Positions 44,047-54,540 are shown, counted from the stretch's first letter. The stretch: 64,000 bases of DNA from Haberlea rhodopensis (GCA_907163345.1 CAJQUN010000003.1:12752821-12816820), one strand, 5' to 3'. Numbers and translations: made by a program. Notes: a model not told the origin generated them from the letters alone.

Positions 44047-44424
44047 AAGTCATTATTGTTTTTGCTTGCTACCTTCCTAAGATACACATCCAGTAAAGTT
44101 TATTACTACAATCTTTAGACAATATAAGCAACAAATGGCTTCTTCGAGTGAAACAACGACTCCCGTTCATCAGGGTGAAATGCCTAAAAAGTTCAGTGAG
44201 AACGACTTCAAGCGGTGGCAACAAAAAGATGCTCTTTTACTTAACCACACTAAGTTTGACAAGATTCTTAACGGAGGATGTTCCTACGGTTGAAGAATGG
44301 GAGTATTTGACACCCAAAACAGGGCCGTACTTGATGCATGAAATCAAACCGACTTCATTTGCAAGAACTACATCATAAACGGGTCAGACAATAAAATGTA
44401 ACGTTTATTGTCTTGTGAAAATAG
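44047..44424 (+). pseudogene. Second leader and gag start of the Tork-like tandem
   Basis: The leader matches that after 36656. ATG at 44135 gives MASSSETTTPVHQGEMPKKF, then SENDFKRWQQKDALLLNHTKF, better preserved than the first copy. Frame changes follow after about 44275. The copy stops near 44424, where a second copy of CCAGTAAAGTTTATTACT appears out of context. Confidence 0.82.
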
Positions 44425-44999
44425 CACCAGTAAAGTTTATTACTCAGAAACGACTCACACCATTCGCGAGTTTTTCGAGCCAATTTAATAAATATCTGAT
44501 TCGTATTCAAAATTATTGAATTCAGAGCAATTTCAAATATGTTCATATTTTTTTCGAGCCGAACCCTAACCTAAATTATTTTGTTCGACAGTTTGTGGGC
44601 TGCTCACGAATTTTAATATTTTATTAATAAAATATAATTATATAACATATTTCGTGCTTTTCGGGACTATATTTGAGTTGTAGTTCGAACAGTTGCAAAT
44701 ATGCTCTAATATTTCGAGCCTTGATTCGAAACGAATTCGAGCTTAAAATTTAAAATTTTGAACTTCAAATCGAACTAGAGCTCGAATTCCAACCTTAAAA
44801 TTTCCGTGACATTCGGCACGTTTCGGTTCATTTACATCCGTGAACCTAACATATCAGGTCGTGCTCGGCTACAAGCCTCAAAAAACACAATAGCTCTGAC
44901 AATTTATCTCAACTAGGGAGAAATTAAAAAATAAATAAAACTACCCAAAGATATTTAATTTATCAAAGTTTAAATGAAACTTTAATAATAATTACATTT
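44425..44999. other. Degenerate intergenic DNA
   Basis: No gene. Scattered TTCGAGCC, GAATTCGAGC and CGAACTAGAGCTCGAA words resemble plant repeats rich in CGAGCTCGA, too decayed to place. Confidence 0.5.
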
Positions 45000-45690
45000 T
45001 GTTGGAAAATTCTTGGTGAATTAAAATCAAGCATAAAAAATTAGGAAAAATACCATCGAGGTTCTTCCAGGCGCGATCGATCGGCCCTCTAGGCGGACTC
45101 GATTGCGTCTGGCAGCATGTTGAAAAAAAAAGGTGCGATCTGTGCATATTTTCAGAAGGGTGTGTCCCTTCGCGTGCATGTGTGTTTTTTCATGTAATGG
45201 TACCTCCGAATGATGTTTTTTGATGACATTCTTTGTCTAATATAAATAGATCAACCTCCTCTTAGATTAAAAACATCATTTTCTAGTATAACATCGTTTT
45301 AAAGAGCAAAACATGTGCATCTAGTTCATCATTCTCTTTGTTCAAAATTTACAACAACAACAACAAAAACTAAGTCTTTAATCCAATGAATTGGGGTAGG
45401 CTATATGAACAATGTAGAATCAAGTCGGATCGGACACATGCGTCAGCCTTCTCCAAACGCTTCTATCGGTCAAAATATCTTCTGTAATCCTCTTTGTACA
45501 AAGTTTGAGTGATTTTAAACCTTTGTGATTTGTGAATTCGTGATTTGAAGGCTTCTATCATGAATTATAGTCGTTGTATATTGGGAAACGAAATGTCATT
45601 GATACCGTTAACATCGTAGCGGGACAATATCATTTTAAGGACAGAGATTCCAAACCTCGCATCGACAAATGTCCATTGAGTCATCTTGCT
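45000..45690 (+). mobile_element. Tork-related solo LTR with a nested SINE
   Basis: Starts TGTTGGAAAATTC. It shares order and wording with the Tork-like LTRs: a GATCGATC motif, TGTCTAATATAAATAG (TATA), TTTGTGATTTGTGAATTCG, ACATCGTAGCGGGACAATAT and AAGGACAGAG. The right end is approximate; no target duplication found. GCGCGATCGATCGGC lies at about 45071-45084. Confidence 0.7.
45351..45489 (-). mobile_element. SINE (Au-like 3' end), 17-bp TSD
   Basis: It starts ACAACAACAACAAC, continues AAGTCTTTAATCCAATGAATTGGGGTAGGC (broken here by differences from the usual plant consensus) and lies between CTCTTTGTTCAAAATTT (45334-45350) and CTCTTTGTACAAAGTTT (45490-45506), which match at 15 of 17 bases. 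Read on the minus strand it ends in a (TTG)n tail, like Au-type SINEs. At 139 bp it may be 5'-truncated. Confidence 0.75.
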
Positions 45691-47058
45691 ACTTTGCTTT
45701 ATTGTTATACCAAAGATACATCAAGATAATTTTACCCAACATATTTTTGCTCGTTTTCATATATAAACAAAAATATTAGACAATATCATCAGTAGAAAAA
45801 CATTGCCTTTGTACTAAGAATCCACCGTACCCATCAAAGAGTCTTTCGTGGAATGTATATCTCAAAGAATCTCAGCAAGCTACAAGTTATTCCAGCTCCT
45901 AAACCCCCGAAATCTCACACTACGCCGGGAAATACTCGTGAACATTTTGTTTGGACCAACTTATACATCAACTCAATATTAAAACAAAACGTATTTTAAA
46001 TAAAAATATATATAAACTAACATACGAATAATTTTAGATCAATCATATTGAGTTGATCCATAGATGAACACATACATCTGGTTTATACAAGCATTTTCCC
46101 ACTCCCCCTTCTTAGCAAAGCAAAGAGAAGCACACGAAATAGGCAAAATCTTGGAATTCCAGTCAAATGAACGACAAAGATTATAAAATTTATCTATAAT
46201 ATCAAAATGTAATTGTCCAGGATTAATTTGTAAGTACTAATATTAACTCTCAACAACTCATGTCATTACAAAATTATGGTGCTATGTTACAATTCTATTT
46301 TATTTATGATATAAATATATTTAATTAACATAAAATTTTAAAAAAATAAAGAGAGAGAACCACAACTGTAAATTTAGGAAAATTTGATGCTACACTTAAG
46401 GAAATCTCCCCATACATTTGAAATTTTTTGAAAATATTTCAAATGACATATTCTAAATATATGGTGATATACCCTACTAACAGCATCATCAAATAAACCG
46501 TAAACTTGTGGTGTGTACTCATACACAATATTACCAATCAAGACAGTCTTTGTTAGGCGCAACTTAGACAAAGTTTTAGCTCCGCATATGCAGTGTCTGA
46601 CTTCCAGTGCGATTCCTGAGATAACTGCAGAATGTTAAGTATTAGTTTCGCCGAGGCACTGCCGCATGCTAATATGCGCGTGGGTGACATTTCTTAGGTC
46701 ATCATCCCCATCAGTTGCTTCAACCTTTCTACTCTCCAAAAGCTTAAAACAAAAGGCGTGCATATGGCCAGACAATGTTGGTTTGTTTTTTTTTGGGTAA
46801 CCTAACAAAAAAATCTCTAAACTCAAATTTTCTTTAACTTAACTCTCGTTATCCATTTCTATATTCTAACTCCCCAACAATACTTTAATCATCATCTTAA
46901 CTCCTTACCCCATAACACTTTACCAATTTACTATTATAAAGTGAAAAAGGAATTAATTGCATGATATCCCCTAGAGTTTTAAATACTTTTTCAAATCTCA
47001 TACAAAGTTTTACTATGTTTTCTAATAACATTTTCCTTCGCGATCCGTCTTCGTAAAA
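45691..47058. other. AT-rich stretch without a gene
   Basis: No supportable ORF. 45958-46105 is a diverged copy of a foldback-arm segment (CAACTTATACATCAACTCAATATT..., then CTGGTTTATACAAGCATTTT). The last 100 bases may belong to the pararetrovirus leader. Confidence 0.55.
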
Positions 47059-47070
47059 TGGTATCAGAGC
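47059..47070 (+). promoter_or_regulatory. Pararetrovirus primer-binding site
   Basis: TGGTATCAGAGC, the initiator Met-tRNA site that by convention starts Caulimoviridae genomes. The first ORF follows 75 bases later. Confidence 0.8.
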
Positions 47071-47144
47071 ATATGTTTATTCCGGAAATACTATCTTGAA
47101 TATTAATTTGTAACATATACGGAGGAGACGATTCAAGAAAAATT

Positions 47145-47448
47145 ATGGATCCGAACGTATGTTCGAGGTGCAAATCATACATGTGGTACTTCCAGAAATT
47201 GGAAGAACTAAATCAAAGATATCTGGCCAAAGCTAAACACTTCAACCAGAAATGAAATATTCTACTGAAAATCGGTGCTTACCCTGCTAGCATATACCAG
47301 TATCAAGAACATGAGAAGATGGCGATGAATCTTTACATGATGAACCTCGAGCTACAATTCGAATTAACAGAGGCCCACGAGAAAGATCATCCTGAGCATA
47401 ACCATATTCCAGACCCACTTAACCGGATCCGGACCAGACGAATAGGAT
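47145..47448 (+). pseudogene. Pararetrovirus ORF1 N-terminal region
   Basis: ATG at 47145 opens a frame that can be followed for about 100 codons with two in-frame stops. It includes a leucine-rich stretch (WYFQKLEELNQRYL) and an acidic HEKDHPEHNH region. I infer it is the N-terminal part of the coat-protein ORF, since the coat domain follows at about 48090. Between 47450 and 48090 the frame is not readable with confidence. Confidence 0.5.
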
Positions 47449-48089
47449 AGGTGAACCTACCTTTCAAGAAATCGAGTCGTACTTCTAAGATATCCCAAGA
47501 TCTTAGAGAGACCCAAAAGACAGTACAGTGTTGTGGTACAATACCATGTCTTTGCACAAGTCCATTTGATTTAAAGTCGTATAGAGATTATGATCAAACA
47601 TCATGAGGAAATTCTTGAAAACCTTCGAGATGTTCAAACCCGAGTTAAGGAGTTGGAGTCGAGACCAAGTTCTTTGGGAAGAAGGAACGGATGATGGTTA
47701 CCACCATACTATGGAACAGAACCTCTTATGCATCAAAAAGGGAAAGCCAAGGAGGTCAAAATACCCATGACAGAAACAAAAAATTGATCGATGTCATCCG
47801 AGGAGATCCAATACTACCCACAAAGTAATGGAAAGAATCAACCTGGAAGATCTACGCGATCTTACTGATCCGTTTGCGGGATTAAATCTCATAGACTTGA
47901 AGACAGGTGAAGTTGTAACAAGAACTCCACCATAAGAAGGTTTCGGGTCACACATTCCACCCGAAGGATATCAAAGAATGCCACATCAGTGAGATTTTTC
48001 CTCAACAACTTTAGATCCCCAGTTGGAGTAAGGAGTCATCCCCGCAGGCCAGACATAAACCAAACACCTTACGGGAAATCTCATTTAGA

Positions 48090-49069
48090 TCGATACATCC
48101 ATATGAACTTATGCTCAACATGGATATCTTGGATTTTAAAAATCGAGAAGTTCTTATTAATGAATGGGCTTCATCAATGAGAGTAGCCGCAGGAACGCTG
48201 GATCTAAGTGAAGAATGATTCATATTGCTCCTTCAAATGAGTCTGGAAAGTTCAATCAAAATTGTCTGGTATCTCGGTGACCCAGGAACCAAGGAAGAAG
48301 TTGTAGCCGGAGAGCCTTGAAAGAAATCGTGGACAAGATGGCAAAATTCTTCAAAATCTGTTTCATTGGAGTGGGCTGCTTTGAAGGAATGGAGGACGAA
48401 AAGGCTAAAAAATATAGACAAGCTCTAATTAGCCTAGAACTATATGATATCTGTTATGTAGACGAGTATATCAAACTCTTTACAAAATATAGATGGAAGA
48501 CAAATATGGCAGAAAAGGATGCAACAGAACTTTTCTTTGTCAAAATACCGAGTCCATGGAGAGAATTTCTTATCCACAAATATACACCACAAGGAATAGA
48601 GACGGTGTCCAGGAGAATGTCATTTGTTAAAAAAAAGCTCGCGGAGTGGTGCTATCAAGCGAAACTCCAAAAGAGTTACAAGAAGCGAAGAGGAATCAAC
48701 AAAATAGCTCATCTTTGTTGTACATGGAATGATATCCATACTATCATTGGAAACTACCCCCAGAGGCAGAATATGAAAAAACACAGGAATCATCCTTATG
48801 CTCAAGGAAGTAGTTCAAGAATAAGTAGGTCTTCATGGCGACCTAGAAAGTTCTGGTCAAAACAGAAAGCTCAAAGCTACAGATCTGGGCAAAGATCAGG
48901 AGCAACCAAGAGTAGAACCTTGTCAATAGGTTCTAACCAAGCAAGTTCTAGCAAAACATCGACGAAAAGAACTTTCAGACGCACACATACTCGTGCGAAT
49001 GAGAGTTTCAAAGATTGTAACTACTGGACATGCGGAGCAAGAGAACAAATCTCTACAGATTGTCCATAA
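48090..49069 (+). pseudogene. Pararetrovirus coat protein
   Basis: Two frames. The first (about 48090-48305) has a Trp/Leu-rich segment typical of the N-terminal half of the Caulimoviridae coat domain. The second (48317-49069, 250 codons) has the FLIHKYTP block, a long Ser/Arg/Lys-rich nucleic-acid-binding tail, and a C-terminal zinc-knuckle position at about 49015-49065. In the knuckle the first Cys and the His appear replaced by Tyr and Gln, so zinc binding should be lost. The protein would form the capsid. It is defective here through the frameshift and the knuckle changes. Confidence 0.75.
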
Positions 49070-49384
49070 AACAAAATTCGAGGAGTAAGACAGTTCGAGC
49101 ATACCAAAGAGTTCGAGGATACTGTTTATTTCCAGGATTTGATGCAGGTGTATCAATTTGAGGATATCCCCTCAGATGAAAGCATCTATGAAGAAGAGAT
49201 CTATTCTGAAGGAGAGTTCCTTCAACACATGATCAGAGAAGAACCGTCAGGATTTTTCTCTCTCACCACCGTTCTCATAAAACTTTTATGAGGGTCATGA
49301 AGAAAGAACCAAAGCTTCAGATGTATGATATATTTACAATTGGAACAATGAAAAAAGGCAATAGATATGATTGATCTTTGAAGC

Positions 49385-50092
49385 ATGAAGCATCAGATTA
49401 TCCATAGGGTGACAACATGTGAATTTGTGATCCCGATGGAATTCACGGGAAACCAAATTGAGATGCAGTTAATCCAGGAGATTAAGGACAAGGTTAAGAG
49501 AGAAGTTGCTAACACGCTCACATGGATTCATATTGGAGCCTTTAGAGTTATAATCAAAGCAACTTTCAAGGAATGAATTGATTCGCCCCTCAACCTGACG
49601 ATCTTTGGCGAGAGAATCCCGAACCTCAAAGATTCTTGTTTGGGAGCAGTGGCAGGAAATCTGTATGTAGGAAAGATGGCCTTTAACATCTATCCGAGAA
49701 TTGCATACAATTTAGGAGATCGAGACTTCAACAATGTCATTACTCTTCATCAATATTTTAAAAGATATGATTTGATGAAAGAAGGGAACAGGGCTTACTC
49801 GATCACCTACAAGGTGTCATACGCGATCTCGAATTCTCATCATTCAGAAGTATTCTTGAGAAAGGAATTCATTGAAGTCCCCAGAATCTTCAAAGATTTT
49901 GCCAAAGCAGTATTGCCGGACATTATTGATACTGCGACAATAGGAGAGGTCGACATGAGGATACAAGGCCAACCTGTTTTAAACAGAAGTCGGAGCCTGA
50001 TGATCGAGCCAAGAAGAATGTTTTTCCAACAGGATAGGTTGATCAGTAACTATCCCGGGGATAAACAAAAAGCCATCTCGAGTAGGATTTAG
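49385..50092 (+). pseudogene. Pararetrovirus movement protein
   Basis: One frame with a single TGA stop at 49574-49576. Features of the 30K movement superfamily: WIHIGAFRVIIKATF, then after the stop SPLNL and an RI...DSCLGAV block, GNLYVGKMAFNIYP, and SITYKVSYAISNSHHSEVF. Movement proteins of this family form tubules through plasmodesmata. The frame stops about 100 bases before the TRIM at 50195. It lies directly after the coat protein and before protease, the order that separates cavemo- and solendoviruses from caulimoviruses. Confidence 0.82.
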
Positions 50093-50194
50093 AAGATCCC
50101 TAATGTCTTCAAAACAACGGGTATTCTAAAGTGTCCAGAAGGATGGCGCGAAGTGCATAAAATCTTTGAAATTGCTGAAAAGAACAATATATTT

Positions 50195-50377
50195 TGTCAC
50201 GCCCCGGGCCCAGGCCCGCGCAAGCACGATTGCACAATGGGCTCCTATAGCAACTACTTCGTATCCGTCCTCGCTCTACGAAAATGGTTAACCCAAGTTG
50301 CTATAATAGCTCATTGTAAGCCTTTATAAACCACTTTAAATTTTCATCCACAACCAATGTGGGACAAGGGTATTACA
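50195..50377 (-). repeat. TRIM 2 3' LTR, 183 bp
   Basis: Nearly identical to 50685-50867; visible differences include CCAGG/CTAGG, GCACG/GCGCG and GTCCTCGCT/GTCACCGGT. Confidence 0.92.
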
Positions 50378-50447
50378 ATTACCCCTCCTTTAGAACGCGA
50401 CGTCGTCATCGCGACCTAACTCATCAATTCACCGGCACCGGGAATCT

Positions 50448-50650
50448 ATAGGTGGCTCCTACAGGTTCAAGAGGTGGCTCCCGTCATGTAGCACTTTGCC
50501 CCGCAGGTTCAAGAGGTGGCTCCCACGCACGTGGCACATTGCCCCTTAGGTTCAAGAGGTGGCCCCCGTCGTGTAGCACTTTGCCCCTTTAGGCTCAAGA
50601 GGTGGCTCCCACTCACGTAACACTTTGCCCCGCATAACACTTATCTCCCG
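50448..50650. repeat. GGTGGCTCC repeat cluster inside TRIM 2
   Basis: Five units of the type TTCAAGAGGTGGCTCCC plus GTAGCACTTTGCCCC, ending CATAACACTTATCTCCCGGTGTTC. The same arrangement occurs at 9860-9975. Confidence 0.9.
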
Positions 50651-50666
50651 GTGTTCTCTGTCGGTG

Positions 50667-50683
50667 ACCGGCCTGATACCATT
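50667..50683 (-). promoter_or_regulatory. TRIM 2 primer-binding site
   Basis: Minus-strand AATGGTATCAGGCCGG just after the right LTR; TGGTATCAGGCC resembles the initiator Met-tRNA primer site with one change. Confidence 0.7.
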
Positions 50684-50684
50684 C

Positions 50685-50867
50685 TGTCACGCCCCGGGCC
50701 TAGGCCCGCGCAAGCGCGATTGCACAATGGGCTCCTATAGCAACTACTTCGTATCCGTCACCGGTCTACGAAAATGGTTAACACAAGTTGCTATAATAGT
50801 CCATTGCAAGCCTTTATAAACCACTTTAAATTTTCATCCACAACCAATGTGGTACAAGGGTATTGCA
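50685..50867 (-). repeat. TRIM 2 5' LTR, 183 bp
   Basis: Same length and ends as the left copy. Confidence 0.92.
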
Positions 50868-51300
50868 TATTTCCTTGTGATGTCTTATATTATCTTGGGG
50901 TTGACTTTCTCGAGGACCATAAACCTTGGGAAAGATTACAAGACGGAATGGAATTTACGGTGGACGGAAAGAGATATAGGATCAAATGACCACCAGTTCA
51001 TTCTCCATTTACATCTCTGTCGGGATGTTATACGAGCAATATCGTGCAGAATATTTCGCAGCATATATTGATTCAGGAGCTGGAATATGCACGGGCAAAA
51101 TAGACATCTTCCCTAAAGAAGTTGGTGAGAAATTACCAACCATTGTCGGAATAGACTTTTCTAAGCGGATTCTTATTCTTAATGAAGGAATCCAGATGAC
51201 GAAAATATTGGAGGAGCAGGCAGTAACCCCTGGTACAAAGTCAAGACTCCACCTATTTATTTACATGATACAGGAGCTGATTTGCTGCTAGAAACCAATT
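50868..51300 (+). pseudogene. Pararetrovirus MP-protease linker and aspartic protease
   Basis: After the TRIM the virus resumes with a CDVLYYLGVDFLEDHKPWE-like segment, then in the next frame an aspartic protease motif AAYIDSGAGICTGK (about 51057-51100), with the DSG catalytic triplet kept. The frame closes at 51291. The protease would cleave the polyprotein. It lies immediately upstream of RT, the usual place. Frames change at least twice in this interval. Confidence 0.72.
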
Positions 51301-52503
51301 TTCTACAGACATTCAAGCGTTTTACACAAGAAAACGAGACACGTCGGCTTATTTTCACAATCCTCTATGATCATAAGATCATTGTCCATAGACTATGAGA
51401 AGCCTTTCATAGAAAATTTCCCATTAGTTTTCACAGCAAGCGTGATGATGAAGGCAGACTTTGACACCCAAAGATGAAGGATCAGCAGAAATTTGGCGAA
51501 GCGGTTCTTCAACTTAGAGAACAAGGAATTGGTCAAAAGCAAAAATGACTTTTGATGGTATACATGTTATGTCATTCAAACAGAATGAAGATGTTGATGA
51601 AGATGAAGAAGAAGTTATTACATACATCTTACTGTTACTGAAATACATTACATGAGGAGGCCATGCAACATGAAGCTACACTCGAAGAGCAGATTACTCT
51701 AAAGGAAGTAAAAAGGAAGATCTAGAGGAACTACAATGAGGATCCTCTAGCTTGGTAGATCAAGAAATGAGCTTACAACATCTTTAAAGGTGAAAACTGA
51801 AGGAGAGTATGAGTTCATAAGGTAATCGATCCCCATGAACCAAGAGGATCAGAAAGATATGCATACTTAATGAGCATCTTTACCTTAAGTTAATCTCAGC
51901 AGGTGTTTCTCCATACAACAGTTTGGGATTTTCCGTACGGAATCATGGAGAAATTAAAAGAGAAACCAAGGCTGGTGATCAATTACAAAGGTATCAACGG
52001 GATCTTGGAATTCGAAGGATAGTATATCCTAAGCAGAGAACATTTGGTAAATAGCATCAAGAATGCCAAAGTGTTTTCTAAGTTAAACTATAATTCTGGA
52101 TTCTACCAGATTAAGATGGAGGAAGCAAGCAAAATGTTCACAACATTCTCCACACCACAAGGACATTATAGGGAATGTCATGCCAATGTGATTGACAAAT
52201 GCTCCCCAGATATATCAAAGGAAGATGGACAATCTCTTCAAAGATTACTTCGGCTTCATGTTCGTGTACATTGACGATATCCTCATCGCGTGAAGAAACA
52301 TGAAAGAACATCTTACACATTTGGAAATCTTTTCAGATGTTTGTTACAAGGAAGGATTAGTGCTCTCCGAAAGAAAGGCGGTAATTGCCACAAGACAAAT
52401 CGAGTTCCTTGGAATTGAGATTGACGAATCGGGAATCATCTTGCAGAATCATATTGTTGAGAAAGTGCAAGGATATCCGGATGACCTCAAGGATTTAAAG
52501 TAA
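51301..52503 (+). pseudogene. Pararetrovirus reverse transcriptase
   Basis: Decayed over 51300-51900. From about 51950 the RT reads in several frames: KPRLVINYKGINGI-like text, FSKLNYNSGFYQIKMEE, then the YIDD catalytic box intact at 52267-52278, and HLEIFSDVCYKEGLVLSERKA with IEFLGIEIDESGI. In-frame stops and frameshifts separate these blocks. RT copies the RNA pregenome. The motifs match Caulimoviridae better than Ty3 because of the neighbouring CP, MP and lack of integrase. Confidence 0.8.
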
Positions 52504-52539
52504 CTCCAGAGTTTTCTGGGCGTTGTTAATTTTGCTGAG

Positions 52540-53043
52540 ATGTTCATCAATAACCTTGCAAATGATAGGAAAGTGTTCGAGATCGCAGACAAACTGTCAA
52601 ACAACTTAAAGAAGTTTGCAGGCAACTACCAAAGCTTGCAATACCGAACGACGAGGATGACCTGGTATTATACACAGATGTCAGTGATCATTGGTGGGTC
52701 GGTACTTATGAAGGCCACATCAGATGGAGAAGTGACATGCAGATATTGCAGCGGTCTATTCGACAACAGCAAAGTTATCAGATGGCATATCAACGAGAAT
52801 GAGTTATTTGCAGTTCGAAAGGCTTTTAAAAAATGGCCACTCGCAAAGAAATTTATCCTAAAAATAGATAATACTAGTGTTAAGTCTTTTCTGAAAAATA
52901 AAATCGAATCAAAACCAGAAAAGGCTAGACTTTTAAGTTGGCAAGCTGAATGTCAATATTATGATTATGATATTGTCATTGTGAAATCTGATAAACATGT
53001 TCTCGCAGATTTCCTAACACGAGATGGAAGGACACATTGCTAG
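52540..53043 (+). pseudogene. Pararetrovirus RNase H
   Basis: Includes a LYTDVSDHWW-type start in one frame (about 52660) and, in the ORF frame, WHINENELFAVRKAFKKW, FILKIDNTSVKSFL, RLLSWQAECQYYDYDIVIVKSD and a C-terminal LADFLTRDG. The last block is the usual end of Caulimoviridae Pol. The next ORF begins at 53024, overlapping by 20 bases, as downstream viral ORFs often do. Confidence 0.8.
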
Positions 53044-54298
53044 CGATACCCTCAAAAGAGTGAGGAATCTCATGGAAAACCTGGAGATCCTGGAACGAGA
53101 CTTTGAGACTCTTTGTCACAATGCTGAGGTCGCAGGACGACTTCAACGAGCAGATCAAGAACTTGTTACTGATCACATGCGAGCATGCTTTCGGGACCAT
53201 GAACGTTTGTTTGAAGTCTTGAAAGGGCCCATCCTCCAGGTCGCACCTCAAACGGTGCAGAAAGGAGTGTTTAGTGAACGAGGATCATCTAACCCGGAGG
53301 CAAGGGATTCAAGTACCCCTGTCATGAGTGCTACAGATGATGCATTACTTGAGGATGTACAATCTGTAGCGAATGTTGAGGGTCATGTGTTATCACAATC
53401 TGAATCCTCAAGTCAACCTAGCACCTCGGGGGTAAAAGAGGGGGAGTTGAACCTTAGGCCAATGACTAGCAATTCTAGGGTTCAAATTAATGATGATTTA
53501 GTTTCTTCACCTATGCAGGATTGCCAACATACTTGAGAGAAACTAATTACCAGACGGGGTATCAACCCAGACAAATATATTGTTGATATCTCCGAAAAAT
53601 ATCCGAGAATTTGGATGAAACAAGTCAGCCATCCAAACAAAGTTCAGGAGTGGTATAATTTTGGAGCTCTGGTTTCGGTTTATACTGTTGCACCAGCATT
53701 CTCTGAAATCTCAAAATTATCAAAGCGGATCAGAGAAGCTGTTCACGAGACATGGGCCAATAATCCACATTTGGCTATAAGAGATATTTTGGAGTTGTAT
53801 TTTTTTGGTGTTGCTCCAGAACCAGCAAAGAAAGGCTTCACTGAGGCTTTTCATTTTATAAAGTCAGATGACCAGACAGAAACGCCTTAAAAATATAAAA
53901 ATGGCGCTAGCATAAGGCGTACAAATTTTGGCTGGAACTATCACAGAAGATGAAGTTTCAACCAAACGTGCATGGGGTCTTTGGGTTTGTCTAACAACGT
54001 CGAATACTCATTTAAGTTCTTTCAGAATTCAGCCAACGGTACTTTCTTGCTGAATTCCATGACAGGAACATCAACAAGATTTGCCAAAGAATTCTTTGAA
54101 ACAAAAAGAATAATTCTTTGGGAAAACAAGGTACTGGCAGGAAAAAGAAACTTACCGAAAATTCTAATACATGGCACACATTGGCCGATGGATAGACCGA
54201 TTTGCCAAGCATACCCGGAGCAGAAAGAACCAGAGTTTGGGAAAGGATTCGATCCAAACCCGACATATCAGAGGGAGGAAAAACAAAAGACCTGCTGA
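53024..54298 (+). pseudogene. Pararetrovirus TAV-like (transactivator/inclusion-body) ORF
   Basis: First ORF 53024-53536 (170 codons): an N-terminal helical region (LMENLEILERDFETL), then an acidic Ser-rich part. A stop at 53534-53536 is followed, in register with the ORF at 53615-53890, by a folded-looking segment with ALVSVYTVAPAFSEI and a C-terminal VAPEP. More decayed text follows to about 54298. I do not recognise a diagnostic motif. The TAV assignment rests on position (last ORF, after Pol, before the promoter) in a cavemo/solendovirus-type order. It could also be a virus-specific ORF of unknown role. Confidence 0.45.
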
Positions 54299-54531
54299 CA
54301 AGATAGCCCGTTTTCCTAAAGCTCGGGGGCCACAAAAACCAATAATGTAAAGATTCCCCGACAAAGAAAAGGCGTGGACCATTAAAAGATAGTGTGGTAA
54401 CTGTTCAACGCACTCGGACAAAAATAATGGATCACTCACGAGAAAAGTTGGCACACCCAGACAAAAATACCAGACCACGTGAAAGTTAGGGCGCACTCAA
54501 TGGAATCCGAGTTGAAGTTCAGATTCATGCC

Positions 54532-54540
54532 TATATAAAG
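54532..54540 (+). promoter_or_regulatory. Pararetrovirus promoter TATA box
   Basis: TATATAAAG, preceded by a CACTCAATGG element. Position after the last ORF fits the pregenomic RNA promoter of Caulimoviridae. Confidence 0.65.

Larger units (their letters stand above)
35969..44424 (+). mobile_element. Tork-like Ty1/copia element with a tandem second internal start
   Basis: LTR (about 35969-36656), decayed gag-pol (36745-40607), LTR (41107-44046, itself holding a solo LTR), then a second copy of leader and gag start (44047-44424) without a third LTR. RT and gag resemble the Tork lineage (YKTEDD..KKF.VG.F.D.K.VD.K, LYVDDMLIVGSN). Many stops and frameshifts occur. The LTR-internal-LTR-internal order indicates unequal recombination or a tandem insertion followed by truncation. 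Confidence 0.82.
50195..50867 (-). mobile_element. TRIM 2 inside the pararetrovirus, TSD tattt
   Basis: Two 183-bp LTRs (50195-50377 and 50685-50867), each TGTCACGCCCCGGGCC...ACAAGGGTATT[A/G]CA, surround 307 bp. Flanks carry tattt (50190-50194 and 50868-50872). On the minus strand a PBS follows the right LTR and AAAGGAGGGGTAAT precedes the left LTR start TGTAATACCC. No coding capacity. Internal repeats match those in the solo LTR at 9367-10513. Confidence 0.9.

Noticed and set aside
47059..47070. TGGTATCAGAGC as part of a tRNA gene
   Set aside because: It is complementary to the tRNA 3' end only; no cloverleaf surrounds this or the other PBS sites.
46374..48223. Short minus ORFs between 46374 and 48223
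   Set aside because: No domain, no family resemblance, and some lie antisense to viral text.
50195..50867. Direct repeats as viral terminal redundancy
   Set aside because: They have their own PBS, PPT and tattt duplication, so they are TRIM LTRs.
47059..53043. The virus-like region as a Ty3 retrotransposon
   Set aside because: No LTRs or integrase; a movement-protein domain and coat domain are present.
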